In this document: positions 36,927 to 45,285 of the stretch, one piece after another
Layout: every line of letters starts with the position of its first letter
Numbering within the stretch: the first letter of the stretch is position 1
Position numbers and translations under genes: made by a program
Assembly: GCF_012516475.1 (NCBI RefSeq)
Contig: NZ_CP051217.1
Location: 1,674,001 to 1,738,000 of the forward strand
Origin: Parasphingorhabdus halotolerans
GTDB taxonomy: Bacteria; Pseudomonadota; Alphaproteobacteria; Sphingomonadales; Sphingomonadaceae
Direction of reading: 5' to 3'
Length of the DNA stretch: 64,000 bases
Notes under the pieces: model-generated
The model's database searches: none
What the model was told of the DNA's origin: nothing
Seen by the model: only the letters and a program-made list of their open reading frames with translations

Positions 36927-37529
36927 CTACTTGTTTGTTAAGTTTCCGATAAATGCTCCCAGCATTTCTGCGGTTTCTTCATTTGTTTTTTCTGCATCCA
37001 TTTCCGGATTTTCAAGCAGCATCGTGTGAACACCAAACATGGCTTGAATTACAATTCGAACCCGAATTATTATCAATTCTGGGTCTATTTCCGGTAGGAT
37101 TTTTGATAACCACTCGGCACATGATTTACTCACGTTCTGCATTGTGAATAGTGGGTTATCACGTGTTTGCTTCATACCTCTCAAAGTAGCGTATATCCGT
37201 TCTGCATTGGGTTGCTTGAGGCTGTGTTCATGGAGAGCGTTTAACAACGCAGCAATTTGAACAGGTGGAAAAGGGAATGCATCTTGGGTTTGCATCCATT
37301 TGTATATAATCACATCTTGCTCAGCTGACAGCCGATTACCAAGTTCTTCAACGACCTCGTATTTGTTTGAAAAATAATGGTAGAGAGCAGGCGGCGTAAG
37401 ACCAGCCCGCTCACAGATGAGGTTGGTCGTGAGTTTATCAAAACCAACTTCTGCTAGTAATTGGCCCGCCGTATCGAGAAATAGATTGCGCGTTTTTACT
37501 GCGCGTTCCTGCAATGGCTTTTTCAACAT
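36927..37529 (-). CDS. TetR-family transcriptional regulator
   Basis: A 200-aa regulator. The N-terminal HTH region is TRNLFLDTAGQLLAEVGFDK, LTTNLICERAGLTPPALYHY and FSNKYEVVEELGNRL, clear TetR family. The C-terminal ligand domain is not assigned to a subfamily. No target gene is adjacent on the opposite strand; it lies downstream (in gene direction) of 370 bases of empty sequence and may be autoregulated. Confidence 0.85.
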   Translation of the reverse strand: MLKKPLQERAVKTRNLFLDTAGQLLAEVGFDKLTTNLICERAGLTPPALYHYFSNKYEVVEELGNRLSAEQDVIIYKWMQTQDAFPFPPVQIAALLNALHEHSLKQPNAERIYATLRGMKQTRDNPLFTMQNVSKSCAEWLSKILPEIDPELIIIRVRIVIQAMFGVHTMLLENPEMDAEKTNEETAEMLGAFIGNLTNK

Positions 37530-37899
37530 GTTTGAATTGTTGTCAGTAAATTTGATAGATCATGCCCCCATGTTCCGGTCGATAGATGTAGACGCTTAGT
37601 GATAACTACATTTTAGTCAACACTATAATTTGTAATTTGCAAGTGGCTCGAACGCGACACTCGCTAAATCAATATTGGCAAGTTTAGGTAAGATAATAAG
37701 TTGTTCAATCGTTGCACGCCGCATCAAACTTGAGTTGAACTTCCGTTCTCAGGCAATTCAAGTTAACGTCTCAATGGCCGCTGTTGGGGCGGAAGTTGAC
37801 TGGCTGCTGTTGAATTTGTCGTGTCTCCTGTTGCGCTCGAAACGATAGCTAGCCTTTTTGCCTTCCTCACCCCCAATACGGAAACGAACTTCCGCTCTT
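37530..37899. other. Intergenic region upstream of the TetR gene
   Basis: About 370 bases of AT-rich sequence with no gene. It must hold the TetR promoter. I see imperfect inverted sequence around TTAGTGATAAC and CACTATAA (near 37597-37625) that could be an operator but is not strong. It marks the right edge of the regulator island, after which composition returns to normal. Confidence 0.4.
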
Positions 37900-39078
37900 C
37901 TACCCCTTCCCCAAAAACTTCTTGATGCTCCGCGCCGCCTGCCGGATGCGCTGTTCATTCTCGACCAGCGCCAGCCGCACATAGCCTTCACCTTCATCGC
38001 CAAAGCCAGTGCCGGGCGCTACTGCGACCCCTGCCTTGGCAATGAGTTGCTTGGAAAATTCCATTGAGCCCAGTTTCTTAAATTGTTCAGGGATCGGTGC
38101 CCATGCGAACATGCTGGCTTCTGGAGACGGAATATCCCATCCGGCGCGGCCAAAGCTTTCGACCATGACATCGCGGCGGTGTTTATAGAGAGCGCGGTTG
38201 TCGGCGATAATATCCTGCGGGCCGTTGAGCGCTGCTGTTGCCGCGACCTGAATGGGCGTGAATGCGCCGTAATCGAGATAGCTTTTCACCCGGGTCAGCG
38301 CGCCGATCAGTTTCTGGTTACCCACCGCAAAGCCCATCCGCCAGCCGGGCATGGAATAGGTTTTCGACATGCTGGTAAATTCGACGACACAATCCTTCGC
38401 ACCGTCAATTTGCAGCATCGAAGGTGTCGGCGTTTCGCCGAAATATATCTCGGCATAGGCCAGATCACTGATCACCCACAGCTTATGTTCTTTCGCGAAA
38501 TCGACGACCTTTTGGTAGAAATCGAGATCGGCAACATAGGCGGTCGGGTTGCTCGGATAACCCATGACCAGCACCGAAGGCTTGGGCACGGTATAGCTCA
38601 TCGCATATTCGAGCCGGGTGAAGAAATCCGGTCCGGGCGCGGCCGGGATCGAACGGATCGCGGCACCGGCAATGATAAACCCGAAGGTATGAATCGGGTA
38701 GGATGGGTTGGGCGCAAGTACGACATCGCCGGGCGCCGTGATGGCTTGAGCGAGATTGGCGAGCCCCTCTTTGGAACCGAGCGTAACAATCACCTCGCTG
38801 TCCATATCGAGATCGACGTTAAAACGGCGCTTGTAATAAGCCGCCTGCGCCTTGCGGAGACCCTTGATACCCTTCGAGGCGCTGTAGCGATGCGCCGTCG
38901 GATTGTTCGCAACCTCCGACAGCTTGTCGATCACATGCTGCGCGGGCATTCCGTCCGGATTGCCCATTCCGAGATCAATAATATCTTCACCACGCGCTCG
39001 CGCTTCCGCCTTCATCGCGTTCACTTCAGCGAATACGTAAGGCGGCAGGCGTTTAATGCGGTAAAATTCTTCGGACAT
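37900..39078 (-). CDS. alaC: Alanine transaminase-type class I/II aminotransferase
   Basis: A 392-aa PLP-dependent aminotransferase. The N-terminus RIKRLPPYVFAEVNAMKAEA and IIDLGMGNPDG matches AlaC. The PLP lysine lies in SMSKTYSMPGWRMGF; other cofactor contacts are YPSNPTAYVADLDFY and ISDLAYAEIYF. It makes alanine from pyruvate and glutamate, or closely related reactions. The gene is isolated, with 100 bases to PhoD upstream. Confidence 0.87.
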   Translation of the reverse strand: MSEEFYRIKRLPPYVFAEVNAMKAEARARGEDIIDLGMGNPDGMPAQHVIDKLSEVANNPTAHRYSASKGIKGLRKAQAAYYKRRFNVDLDMDSEVIVTLGSKEGLANLAQAITAPGDVVLAPNPSYPIHTFGFIIAGAAIRSIPAAPGPDFFTRLEYAMSYTVPKPSVLVMGYPSNPTAYVADLDFYQKVVDFAKEHKLWVISDLAYAEIYFGETPTPSMLQIDGAKDCVVEFTSMSKTYSMPGWRMGFAVGNQKLIGALTRVKSYLDYGAFTPIQVAATAALNGPQDIIADNRALYKHRRDVMVESFGRAGWDIPSPEASMFAWAPIPEQFKKLGSMEFSKQLIAKAGVAVAPGTGFGDEGEGYVRLALVENEQRIRQAARSIKKFLGKG

Positions 39079-39178
39079 TATCGGTCGTTTCTAGCGTTAA
39101 GTTATAAGGGACGAACGCTTTGCGAAATTTTAGTTCGAATGTCGAGAGTTACTGTGCTCCAACGAAGGCCGGGAAAGG

Positions 39179-40825
39179 CTAGCCCAGCTTATTCGCGCCT
39201 CTTAGAACCGTCTGGCTTTTCTCGCCGCTCAGAGCGATTGATTTCTGCCGGATAGTGTCAAGAAAATGCCATGTCGAGGTGGCTTTTTCGGGCGTTAGCG
39301 AGACGGTCATATAACCGCGATGCTCGGTATCGGCCCATTGCAGCTGATTGTTGGTTTCAATCACCGCCTTGGCCACTGTAGCGGGGGCAACACCGGCAGT
39401 ATAAGCCTCAAAGCCCGGTGAGGTGACGCTTTGTCCGGCAAATTCCACCCCAGCTGCACCATCTGCGGTTTGCAGATCGAAGGCCCATGCATTGTGACTA
39501 TCGCCTGACAGCACGACCAGATTAGCGTCTGCTTCCTGCGCGCCTTTCAAAAGCCGCTCGCGGGCCTGCGGATAGCCATCCCAACTGTCAAAATTCAGTG
39601 GCAGGCCGGTGCGGGCTGCCAGCGCCCCGATGGCCACACGTGCTTTTGCAATGGCGGGCGCATCGGCTGCCACCCAGCTCGCAGCATCCTGCGGCAGATG
39701 AAGCTCGCCCATAACGCACTGTTGCGCCATCACTTGCCATTTCGTGCCATTCGCCACCGATTTTTTCATGGCTTCGCCCAGCCATTTTTCCTGCGCCGCG
39801 CCGAGCATTTGCCGCGAGGGATCCTGCCACTCGCCGTCACGAAACTCTTTGAGGGCCCCTGCGATATCCGCTTTGCCTTTCAGCGCCGCTTCCAGTTCAG
39901 CCGGTTTATCGCGCCCGCCAATCCGGCTTTCGGTGAGGAACAAAGTCGCCAAATCACCGATTTCATATTTGGCATAAAGTGGATCGGCAGCTGCGCGATC
40001 AGAAACCGGCATCCATTCCCGGTACACCTGCTCGGCCACCCGTTTGCGGACCTCCCAGTCGCCTTCGGTTTCGGGAGAGTGGTTTTCTGCGCCGTCTTTA
40101 TAAGCATCATTGGCAAATTCATGGTCATCCCACATCGCAATCATCGGCAGCACCTGATGCAGGCGCTGGAGATCCGGGTCCTTGCGATAGGCAGCATAGC
40201 GCAGGCGGTAATCGGCCAGTTGAATTATTTCGTGCGCGGGGCCCGGGACACGACCCGCGATTTCCGATTTCTTTGGCGGATAGATACCCGGTCCATATTC
40301 ATAAAGATAATCACCCGTATGGACGACCAGATCGAGACCATTATTCTGCGCGGCATGGGCATAGGCATTGAAATAGCCGAACGGCATATTGGAACAACCG
40401 ACCACGCCGATGTTGAATTTTTCCGTCTTGCCTTCGGGCAAAGTGCGGGTGCGGCCGACGGCTGACTTGCTGCCATCGGGCGCGACAAAACGAAAGAAAT
40501 ACCATTGGTTCGGCTGCAAATCGTCGACCACAAATTTCGCCGTAAAATCCCGCGCGGCTGATACCGCAACCTCGCCAACCGGATCAGCAGCAGTGAAGTC
40601 TGCATCGGCGGATATTTCAACCGCCAGCTTCGCGCCTTCTGCGCCCGTATATCGGGTCCACAGCAGCACGGAGTTTTGGGAAGGTTCACCGCTGGCAACG
40701 CCGTGCGAGAAACCCTTGCCACCAGATATCGCGGAAGCCGCCGATGTCGATACGCTTGCCGCGACGGCACCAAGGCCAAATGTGCCCAGCTGAATCAGCA
40801 GGCGGCGATCAATATTGATGGTCAT
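39179..40825 (-). CDS. phoD: Alkaline phosphatase D (PhoD) family protein, Tat-exported
   Basis: A 548-aa exported phosphodiesterase/phosphatase. The Tat-like signal has a twin arginine (NIDRRLLIQLGTFGLGAVAA). Core motifs: FSHGVASGEPSQNSVLLWTR, VVHTGDYLYEYGPGIYPP, MIAMWDDHEFANDAY and LVVLSGDSHNAWAFDL, which supply the Fe/Ca site residues. It releases phosphate from esters outside the inner membrane. It follows the DUF3667 gene by 6 bases, so the two may be cotranscribed. Confidence 0.9.
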   Translation of the reverse strand: MTINIDRRLLIQLGTFGLGAVAASVSTSAASAISGGKGFSHGVASGEPSQNSVLLWTRYTGAEGAKLAVEISADADFTAADPVGEVAVSAARDFTAKFVVDDLQPNQWYFFRFVAPDGSKSAVGRTRTLPEGKTEKFNIGVVGCSNMPFGYFNAYAHAAQNNGLDLVVHTGDYLYEYGPGIYPPKKSEIAGRVPGPAHEIIQLADYRLRYAAYRKDPDLQRLHQVLPMIAMWDDHEFANDAYKDGAENHSPETEGDWEVRKRVAEQVYREWMPVSDRAAADPLYAKYEIGDLATLFLTESRIGGRDKPAELEAALKGKADIAGALKEFRDGEWQDPSRQMLGAAQEKWLGEAMKKSVANGTKWQVMAQQCVMGELHLPQDAASWVAADAPAIAKARVAIGALAARTGLPLNFDSWDGYPQARERLLKGAQEADANLVVLSGDSHNAWAFDLQTADGAAGVEFAGQSVTSPGFEAYTAGVAPATVAKAVIETNNQLQWADTEHRGYMTVSLTPEKATSTWHFLDTIRQKSIALSGEKSQTVLRGANKLG

Positions 40826-40831
40826 ATTTTG

Positions 40832-42013
40832 TTACCCCAAGACGCCGAGCGCCAGTAATATCAGGAAGAAGATTATGATGCTTATAATCGTAAACACAAA
40901 CAGAAATATGACACGTATAATCGCTTCCGGCCGAGATAATTGATAAGCGTGCCGCAGCTGCCTATACATGTGTATCGGTGGATAAAATACCAACAAACTC
41001 GCCCAGAGCCCTTCGGTCACGCCAACGGCTGCCAGAATCGCGCAAAATATAAACAGCAATGACATGAATGCTATGGAATATGTCGCAAAAACCGAATGAT
41101 CATAGAAATGAAAGCCACGACGGCCAATCATCGTCAACCAAACAAACGGTACTGAAATCGGGATCAGCAACCAGGCAAATTTATAGCCATTAGCTTTTAA
41201 CTTGTAGAGCAACAAATCCGGGTTGGAAGTTACATTTTTTACGGCGTCGCGGAGCCATTTGTCGGCCTCGGGTGAACCCGTACTGATCCGGCTGGTATCG
41301 GTCAGGACATTGCCATCCTGAATATCTTTCATGCCCGCCTGAATTTGTTCCAGTTCCTCATCACTGTAGTTGCCGATCTGTGTATCGCCATCGGACAATG
41401 AGATTTCCGGAAACGGGGCGTCTTCGCCAGTCAACGTCGCCAGAATATTGCGACCCTTTTTGAGATCGAGAATGTCATTTTCCAGCTTTACCCGATTGTC
41501 GCCAGTGGCTTGCGGCAATTGCGCCGTCTTGGCCTTGATCTTGCCGTCGATTTCCTCTGCCTGCGCAACAATTCCGCTATCAATGCCCTTGTCGATGATT
41601 TCATCACCTCCGGATGAAAACGGATCGCCCACGAATGAAAACACCGCGAACATCATGAACACGGAAAAAAGAAACAGCGCCATCGGCGATATAAACCGCG
41701 CCCGCTCGCCATGTATGTAACGCCGGGTCAGATCGCCCGGCTTCCATGCCAGCAACGGCAAAGTCCGCCAGAACTTGCCCTCAAAATGGAGCACGCCGTG
41801 CAATATGTCATGCCACAAAGCACCTATGGAGCGGTGGACATGCAATGGCTGCCCGCAATTGCTGCAATATTTTCCGAGCACCGGAGTCTCACAGTTCAGG
41901 CAGTTTCCTGCAACGTCGCCTTCGGCGCGGATAGCGTTCCCTTCATCGTCAACTGCCTTGGCCACAAGTCCGCCTTCAATCGCAGTTCCGATGGCTTCAA
42001 AATCATCCGACAT
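40832..42013 (-). CDS. DUF3667 zinc-ribbon membrane protein
   Basis: A 393-aa protein. The N-terminal zinc ribbon is CLNCETPVLGKYCSNCGQ (CxxC twice) near residues 37-54, followed by GALWHDILHGVLHFEGKFWR and ARFISPMALFLFSVFMMFAV. Two more pairs of membrane helices lie at the C-terminus, ending in a hydrophobic FTIISIIIFFLILLALGVL. The middle is an acidic soluble loop. Function unknown; the family is common in Bacteroidetes and alphaproteobacteria. Confidence 0.82.
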   Translation of the reverse strand: MSDDFEAIGTAIEGGLVAKAVDDEGNAIRAEGDVAGNCLNCETPVLGKYCSNCGQPLHVHRSIGALWHDILHGVLHFEGKFWRTLPLLAWKPGDLTRRYIHGERARFISPMALFLFSVFMMFAVFSFVGDPFSSGGDEIIDKGIDSGIVAQAEEIDGKIKAKTAQLPQATGDNRVKLENDILDLKKGRNILATLTGEDAPFPEISLSDGDTQIGNYSDEELEQIQAGMKDIQDGNVLTDTSRISTGSPEADKWLRDAVKNVTSNPDLLLYKLKANGYKFAWLLIPISVPFVWLTMIGRRGFHFYDHSVFATYSIAFMSLLFIFCAILAAVGVTEGLWASLLVFYPPIHMYRQLRHAYQLSRPEAIIRVIFLFVFTIISIIIFFLILLALGVLG

Positions 42014-42122
42014 TTAAATAGTGTTGGCGATTTGAAACGTAAAGGCAAGTTGCATTATCGCTAATTTTATGTAATAATATATCATTATACAGCGGAGTAT
42101 TTGACAACCAGGAAGAGAATAT

Positions 42123-42587
42123 ATGCAAGGCAGCAGATCGCACACGCGGCGCTATAGTTTCCGGCACATCGCTACAACACAAGCACCGACCCGGCCGATG
42201 TCAGAGCTCAACATAACACCGCTTATTGATGTGCTGCTCGTTCTTCTGGTTATGCTAATGCTCTCCATACCCATCGCTACCCACAAAGTGGAAATAGACC
42301 TGCCGAAAGCAGGCTCCCCCAATGGCGAACCGCCGACCATCAACCGGTTACGGCTCAATGCCAACGGGCAAACCATTTGGAATGGTAAACCGCTCGGCGG
42401 AATAGAACTTAAAACACAGCTCGTTGCCATGGCGCGCGATCCCAATAGGCCGCAGCTCCATTTCGAAACAGATGCCCGCGCGCGTTACGAAGAATTTGAT
42501 CATCTGATTGCGACAGTCAAGCGCTCGGGTGTTCGGGAGATCGGCTTTATCGGCAATCACGCGTTTGAACGATGGGATCAAAATTAA
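42123..42587 (+). CDS. ExbD/TolR-family biopolymer transport protein
   Basis: A 154-aa inner-membrane protein. The single helix with the proton-path aspartate is MSELNITPLIDVLLVLLVML, followed by VEIDLPKAGS and a small periplasmic domain. ExbD/TolR works with ExbB/TolQ and TonB/TolA to use the proton gradient at the outer membrane. No exbB or tonB neighbour is present, so it is an orphan. An AGGAAGAG box precedes the ATG. Confidence 0.82.
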   Translation: MQGSRSHTRRYSFRHIATTQAPTRPMSELNITPLIDVLLVLLVMLMLSIPIATHKVEIDLPKAGSPNGEPPTINRLRLNANGQTIWNGKPLGGIELKTQLVAMARDPNRPQLHFETDARARYEEFDHLIATVKRSGVREIGFIGNHAFERWDQN

Positions 42588-42662
42588 CCGGCAATCACTC
42601 TTGCTGCTTTGACAGAAAAGGGAGCGGGTGACATGAAGGCTCCCATCGATGAGGAGAGCCAA

Positions 42663-43319
42663 ATGATCACCGCTGCCCTGTTTGATTTTCTGCGCGATCT
42701 TGACAAAAACAACAACCGCGAGTGGTTCAAATCACAAAAGGCGCGATATGAAGCCGACGTAGTGGACCCGGTCACCGAATTTATCGCCAACATGGTCGAG
42801 CGGGTTCACAGGATCAGCCCGCATATAGTCGTCGATCCACGCCCTAACGGCGGCTCACGCTTCCGGATTTACCGCGACACGCGCTTTTCCAAGGACAAAA
42901 GCCCTTACAAGACGCATGTCGGATGCCAGTTTCGTCATGAAGCTGGCAAGGACGCCCATGCGCCCGGCTTCTATGTCCACCTTGGTCCAGGTGAAGTGTT
43001 TTTTGGAGGCGGCGTATGGGGCCCGCAGGGAGATGCTTTACGCGCCATTCGCCAGCGTATTGTCGATAAACCAGCCCGCTGGGAAGAGGCGGTGGATGGG
43101 CTCGACCTGCGCGGCGATCAACTGGCCCGCGCACCCAAAGGTTTTGACCCCGAACATCCGCTGATCGAAGACCTGCGCCGCAAAAGCTTTTTTTCAATGC
43201 AGGATGCGGACAAGAAACTGGCAACGTCGGCCAAGTTTGAGGACGCGGTGGAGAAGCAATTCGAGAAAGTCGCGCCGCTGATGAGTTTCGTCGCCGATGC
43301 TTTGGGTGTTGAATTTTGA
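42663..43319 (+). CDS. DUF2461 (TIGR02453) family protein
   Basis: A 218-aa protein of unknown function. The N-terminus LFDFLRDLDKNNNREWFKSQ and later SRFRIYRDTRFSKDKSPYKT with GFYVHLGPGEVFFGGGVW match the family well. I chose ATG at 42663 (GAGGAGAG upstream, and homologues begin near here); ATG at 42633 with GGAG is also possible and would add 10 residues. It has been linked to nothing firm biochemically. Confidence 0.82.
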   Translation: MITAALFDFLRDLDKNNNREWFKSQKARYEADVVDPVTEFIANMVERVHRISPHIVVDPRPNGGSRFRIYRDTRFSKDKSPYKTHVGCQFRHEAGKDAHAPGFYVHLGPGEVFFGGGVWGPQGDALRAIRQRIVDKPARWEEAVDGLDLRGDQLARAPKGFDPEHPLIEDLRRKSFFSMQDADKKLATSAKFEDAVEKQFEKVAPLMSFVADALGVEF

Positions 43320-43329
43320 GGCATGGCAA

Positions 43330-43506
43330 ATGCGCACAAGGCTGAGCATATGCAAAAAGAAGGCCCGTTACGCGTCTGCACAAGATGCCATTGTATTTGC
43401 CCAGCGCACAGGTCTTAGGCTATTTCCCTATCGCTGTGAGCGCTGCCAGCAATTTCACTTAACCAGCCGCACCAAGGGCAAGAGAATTCCAAGGCCTTTG
43501 GCGTGA
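43330..43506 (+). CDS. Small CxxC zinc-finger-like protein
   Basis: A 58-aa basic protein: ICKKKARYASAQDAIVFAQR, then LFPYRCERCQQFHLTSR. The pattern C...YRCxxC...HLTS resembles a widespread small sphingomonad/alphaproteobacterial protein that probably binds zinc through one cysteine, the CxxC pair and the histidine. GAGG lies 9 bases before the ATG. It is too short for most gene finders, but coding style and spacing to DUF2461 support it. Confidence 0.6.
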   Translation: MRTRLSICKKKARYASAQDAIVFAQRTGLRLFPYRCERCQQFHLTSRTKGKRIPRPLA

Positions 43507-43602
43507 AATTTTGACGGCTGCTTTGCGTAATACTGCTGTGCATAATAATGGAGACTACAGGCAGGACAATAGACATCGACGACTCTATTTCCGCTTCCGC
43601 CC

Positions 43603-45132
43603 CTATTCTGTTGAAAAACTCTTTTGATTGATGGCTGGATTGGTGATTCAGTTTTCCTGTGGTGGCAGGAGATTGAAGGATGATAGGTGATCGGACGGTG
43701 ATGCAGGAGGCGTTGTTTTACAGCTTCCGTATTGAGGATCATGTGCCTGAGGATCACCTGCTGCGGGTCATTGACCGGTTCGTCGATCTCGACGGTATTC
43801 GCGAGTATCTGAAGCCGTTTTACAGCTCAACTGGGCGACCATCGATCGATCCCGAGTTGATGATCCGGATGCTGATCATCGGATACTGCATGGGCATTCG
43901 CTCGGAACGGCGACTGTGTGAGGAAGTGCATCTTAACCTTGCCTATCGCTGGTTCTGCCGCCTTGATCTTGATGGCTCAGTTCCTGATCACTCGACCTTC
44001 TCGAAGAACCGTCATGGCCCGTTCCGCGATTGTGATCTTTTGCGCAAGCTGTTCGAGATGACTGTCGAGCGTTGTATGGCCGAAGGGCTGGTTGGTGCAG
44101 AGGGCTTCGCAGTCGATGCGAGCCTGATCCGTGCCGATGTCCATAGGCAGCGCTCGGTTCCAGGCGCAGAAGGCTTACCACCCGACGCAGCAGGACGGGC
44201 AGTCACGGAGTATCTTGAGGTGCTCGACGATGCCGCCTTCGGCGGCGCAACACCGGTCACGCCCAAACGGCTCAACATTACAGATCCTGCAGCACGCTGG
44301 ACTGCGGCAAGCCGGGAACGTGCCTTCTATTCTTACAGCACCAATTATCTGATCGACCTTGATCACGCCGTGATCGTTGATGTGGAGGCGACAACCTCAA
44401 TCCGGCAGGCGGAGGTGCTGGCGCAGCGCCGGATGATCGAGCGAACACTGGAACGCTTCGGCCTGTGGCCTGAGAAGCTGGTGGCGGATGCAGCATATGG
44501 CTCAGCACCGAACCTGGGATGGCTTGTCGAGGATCAAGGGATCGAGCCACACATCCCTGTGTTCGACAAGTCTGCTCGCAAAGACGATACCTTCGAGCGA
44601 TCAGACTTCACCTTTGTCCATGACGACGACAGCTACATCTGCCCCGGCGGCAATCGGCTGAGACCATCCAATCGCAACTTCAAAACACCGCGTCCGCGCG
44701 CCAATGCCGATGGCTTCATCCGCTATCGCGCAAGCCAGAAGGACTGTCAGAGCTGCCATCTCAAGCAGCGCTGTACGCCCAATATGACAGCCCGCAAGAT
44801 CATGCGCTCGATCCATGAAGGCGCACGCGACATGGCGCGCGATATCGCCACCACAGATGCCTATCTCGTCTCACGCCGTCAGCGAAAGAAGGTGGAAATG
44901 CTGTTCGCGCATCTCAAGCGAATATTGAAGCTCGACCGTTTGCGCCTACGCGGTCCCAACGGAGCAAAAGATGAGTTCCACCTCGCCGCCGCAGCTCAAA
45001 ACATACGGAAACTGGCTAAAATGAAACCGAGCCCGGAACTCGCAACCGCATGAGAAGAACAATGGGAGCGCTCGTCCGCTCTCAGGAACTGTCTACCATC
45101 GGCTCCAAAAAGCGACTTTTTCAACAGAATAG
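43603..45132 (+). mobile_element. IS1182-family insertion sequence
   Basis: About 1530 bp. The ends are inverted: CTATTCTGTTGAAAAACTC at the left and the complement of GACTTTTTCAACAGAATAG at the right. It contains one intact transposase gene. I could not see a clear target duplication. It lies between the zinc-finger-like gene and the molybdopterin oxidoreductase, and its right end is about 150 bases upstream of the latter. Confidence 0.8.
43680..45053 (+). CDS. IS1182-family transposase
   Basis: A 457-aa DDE transposase, complete. The N-terminus (FYSFRIEDHVPEDHLLRVID) and RPSIDPELMIRMLIIGYCMG are typical, with SVPDHSTFSKNRHGPF, the catalytic AVDASLIRADV, VADAAYGSAPNLGWLVEDQG, and the C-terminal RQRKKVEMLFAHLKRILKLD containing the final acid. 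The zinc-finger-like cysteines (DCQSCHLKQRC) are also present. Since the frame is intact, the element may still move. Confidence 0.87.
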   Translation: MIGDRTVMQEALFYSFRIEDHVPEDHLLRVIDRFVDLDGIREYLKPFYSSTGRPSIDPELMIRMLIIGYCMGIRSERRLCEEVHLNLAYRWFCRLDLDGSVPDHSTFSKNRHGPFRDCDLLRKLFEMTVERCMAEGLVGAEGFAVDASLIRADVHRQRSVPGAEGLPPDAAGRAVTEYLEVLDDAAFGGATPVTPKRLNITDPAARWTAASRERAFYSYSTNYLIDLDHAVIVDVEATTSIRQAEVLAQRRMIERTLERFGLWPEKLVADAAYGSAPNLGWLVEDQGIEPHIPVFDKSARKDDTFERSDFTFVHDDDSYICPGGNRLRPSNRNFKTPRPRANADGFIRYRASQKDCQSCHLKQRCTPNMTARKIMRSIHEGARDMARDIATTDAYLVSRRQRKKVEMLFAHLKRILKLDRLRLRGPNGAKDEFHLAAAAQNIRKLAKMKPSPELATA

Positions 45133-45285
45133 TCACAATTGCGGTCGTTCAACCCGCCTAAGTCTGGAGTTCACTCCTGGGATATTACGCAAGCACGTAC
45201 CGCAAAATATTCACCGCCCAAGCATTTTTGCCAGTCGCGCAGGTTGACCGCAGCGCATATTCCCTTCCCATTAGGAGAAGATATA

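Noticed and set aside
45139..45285. N-terminal extension of the molybdopterin oxidoreductase
   Set aside because: The extra 49 residues do not look like the family, begin 6 bases after the IS end, and the ATG at 45286 has a good ribosome-binding site.
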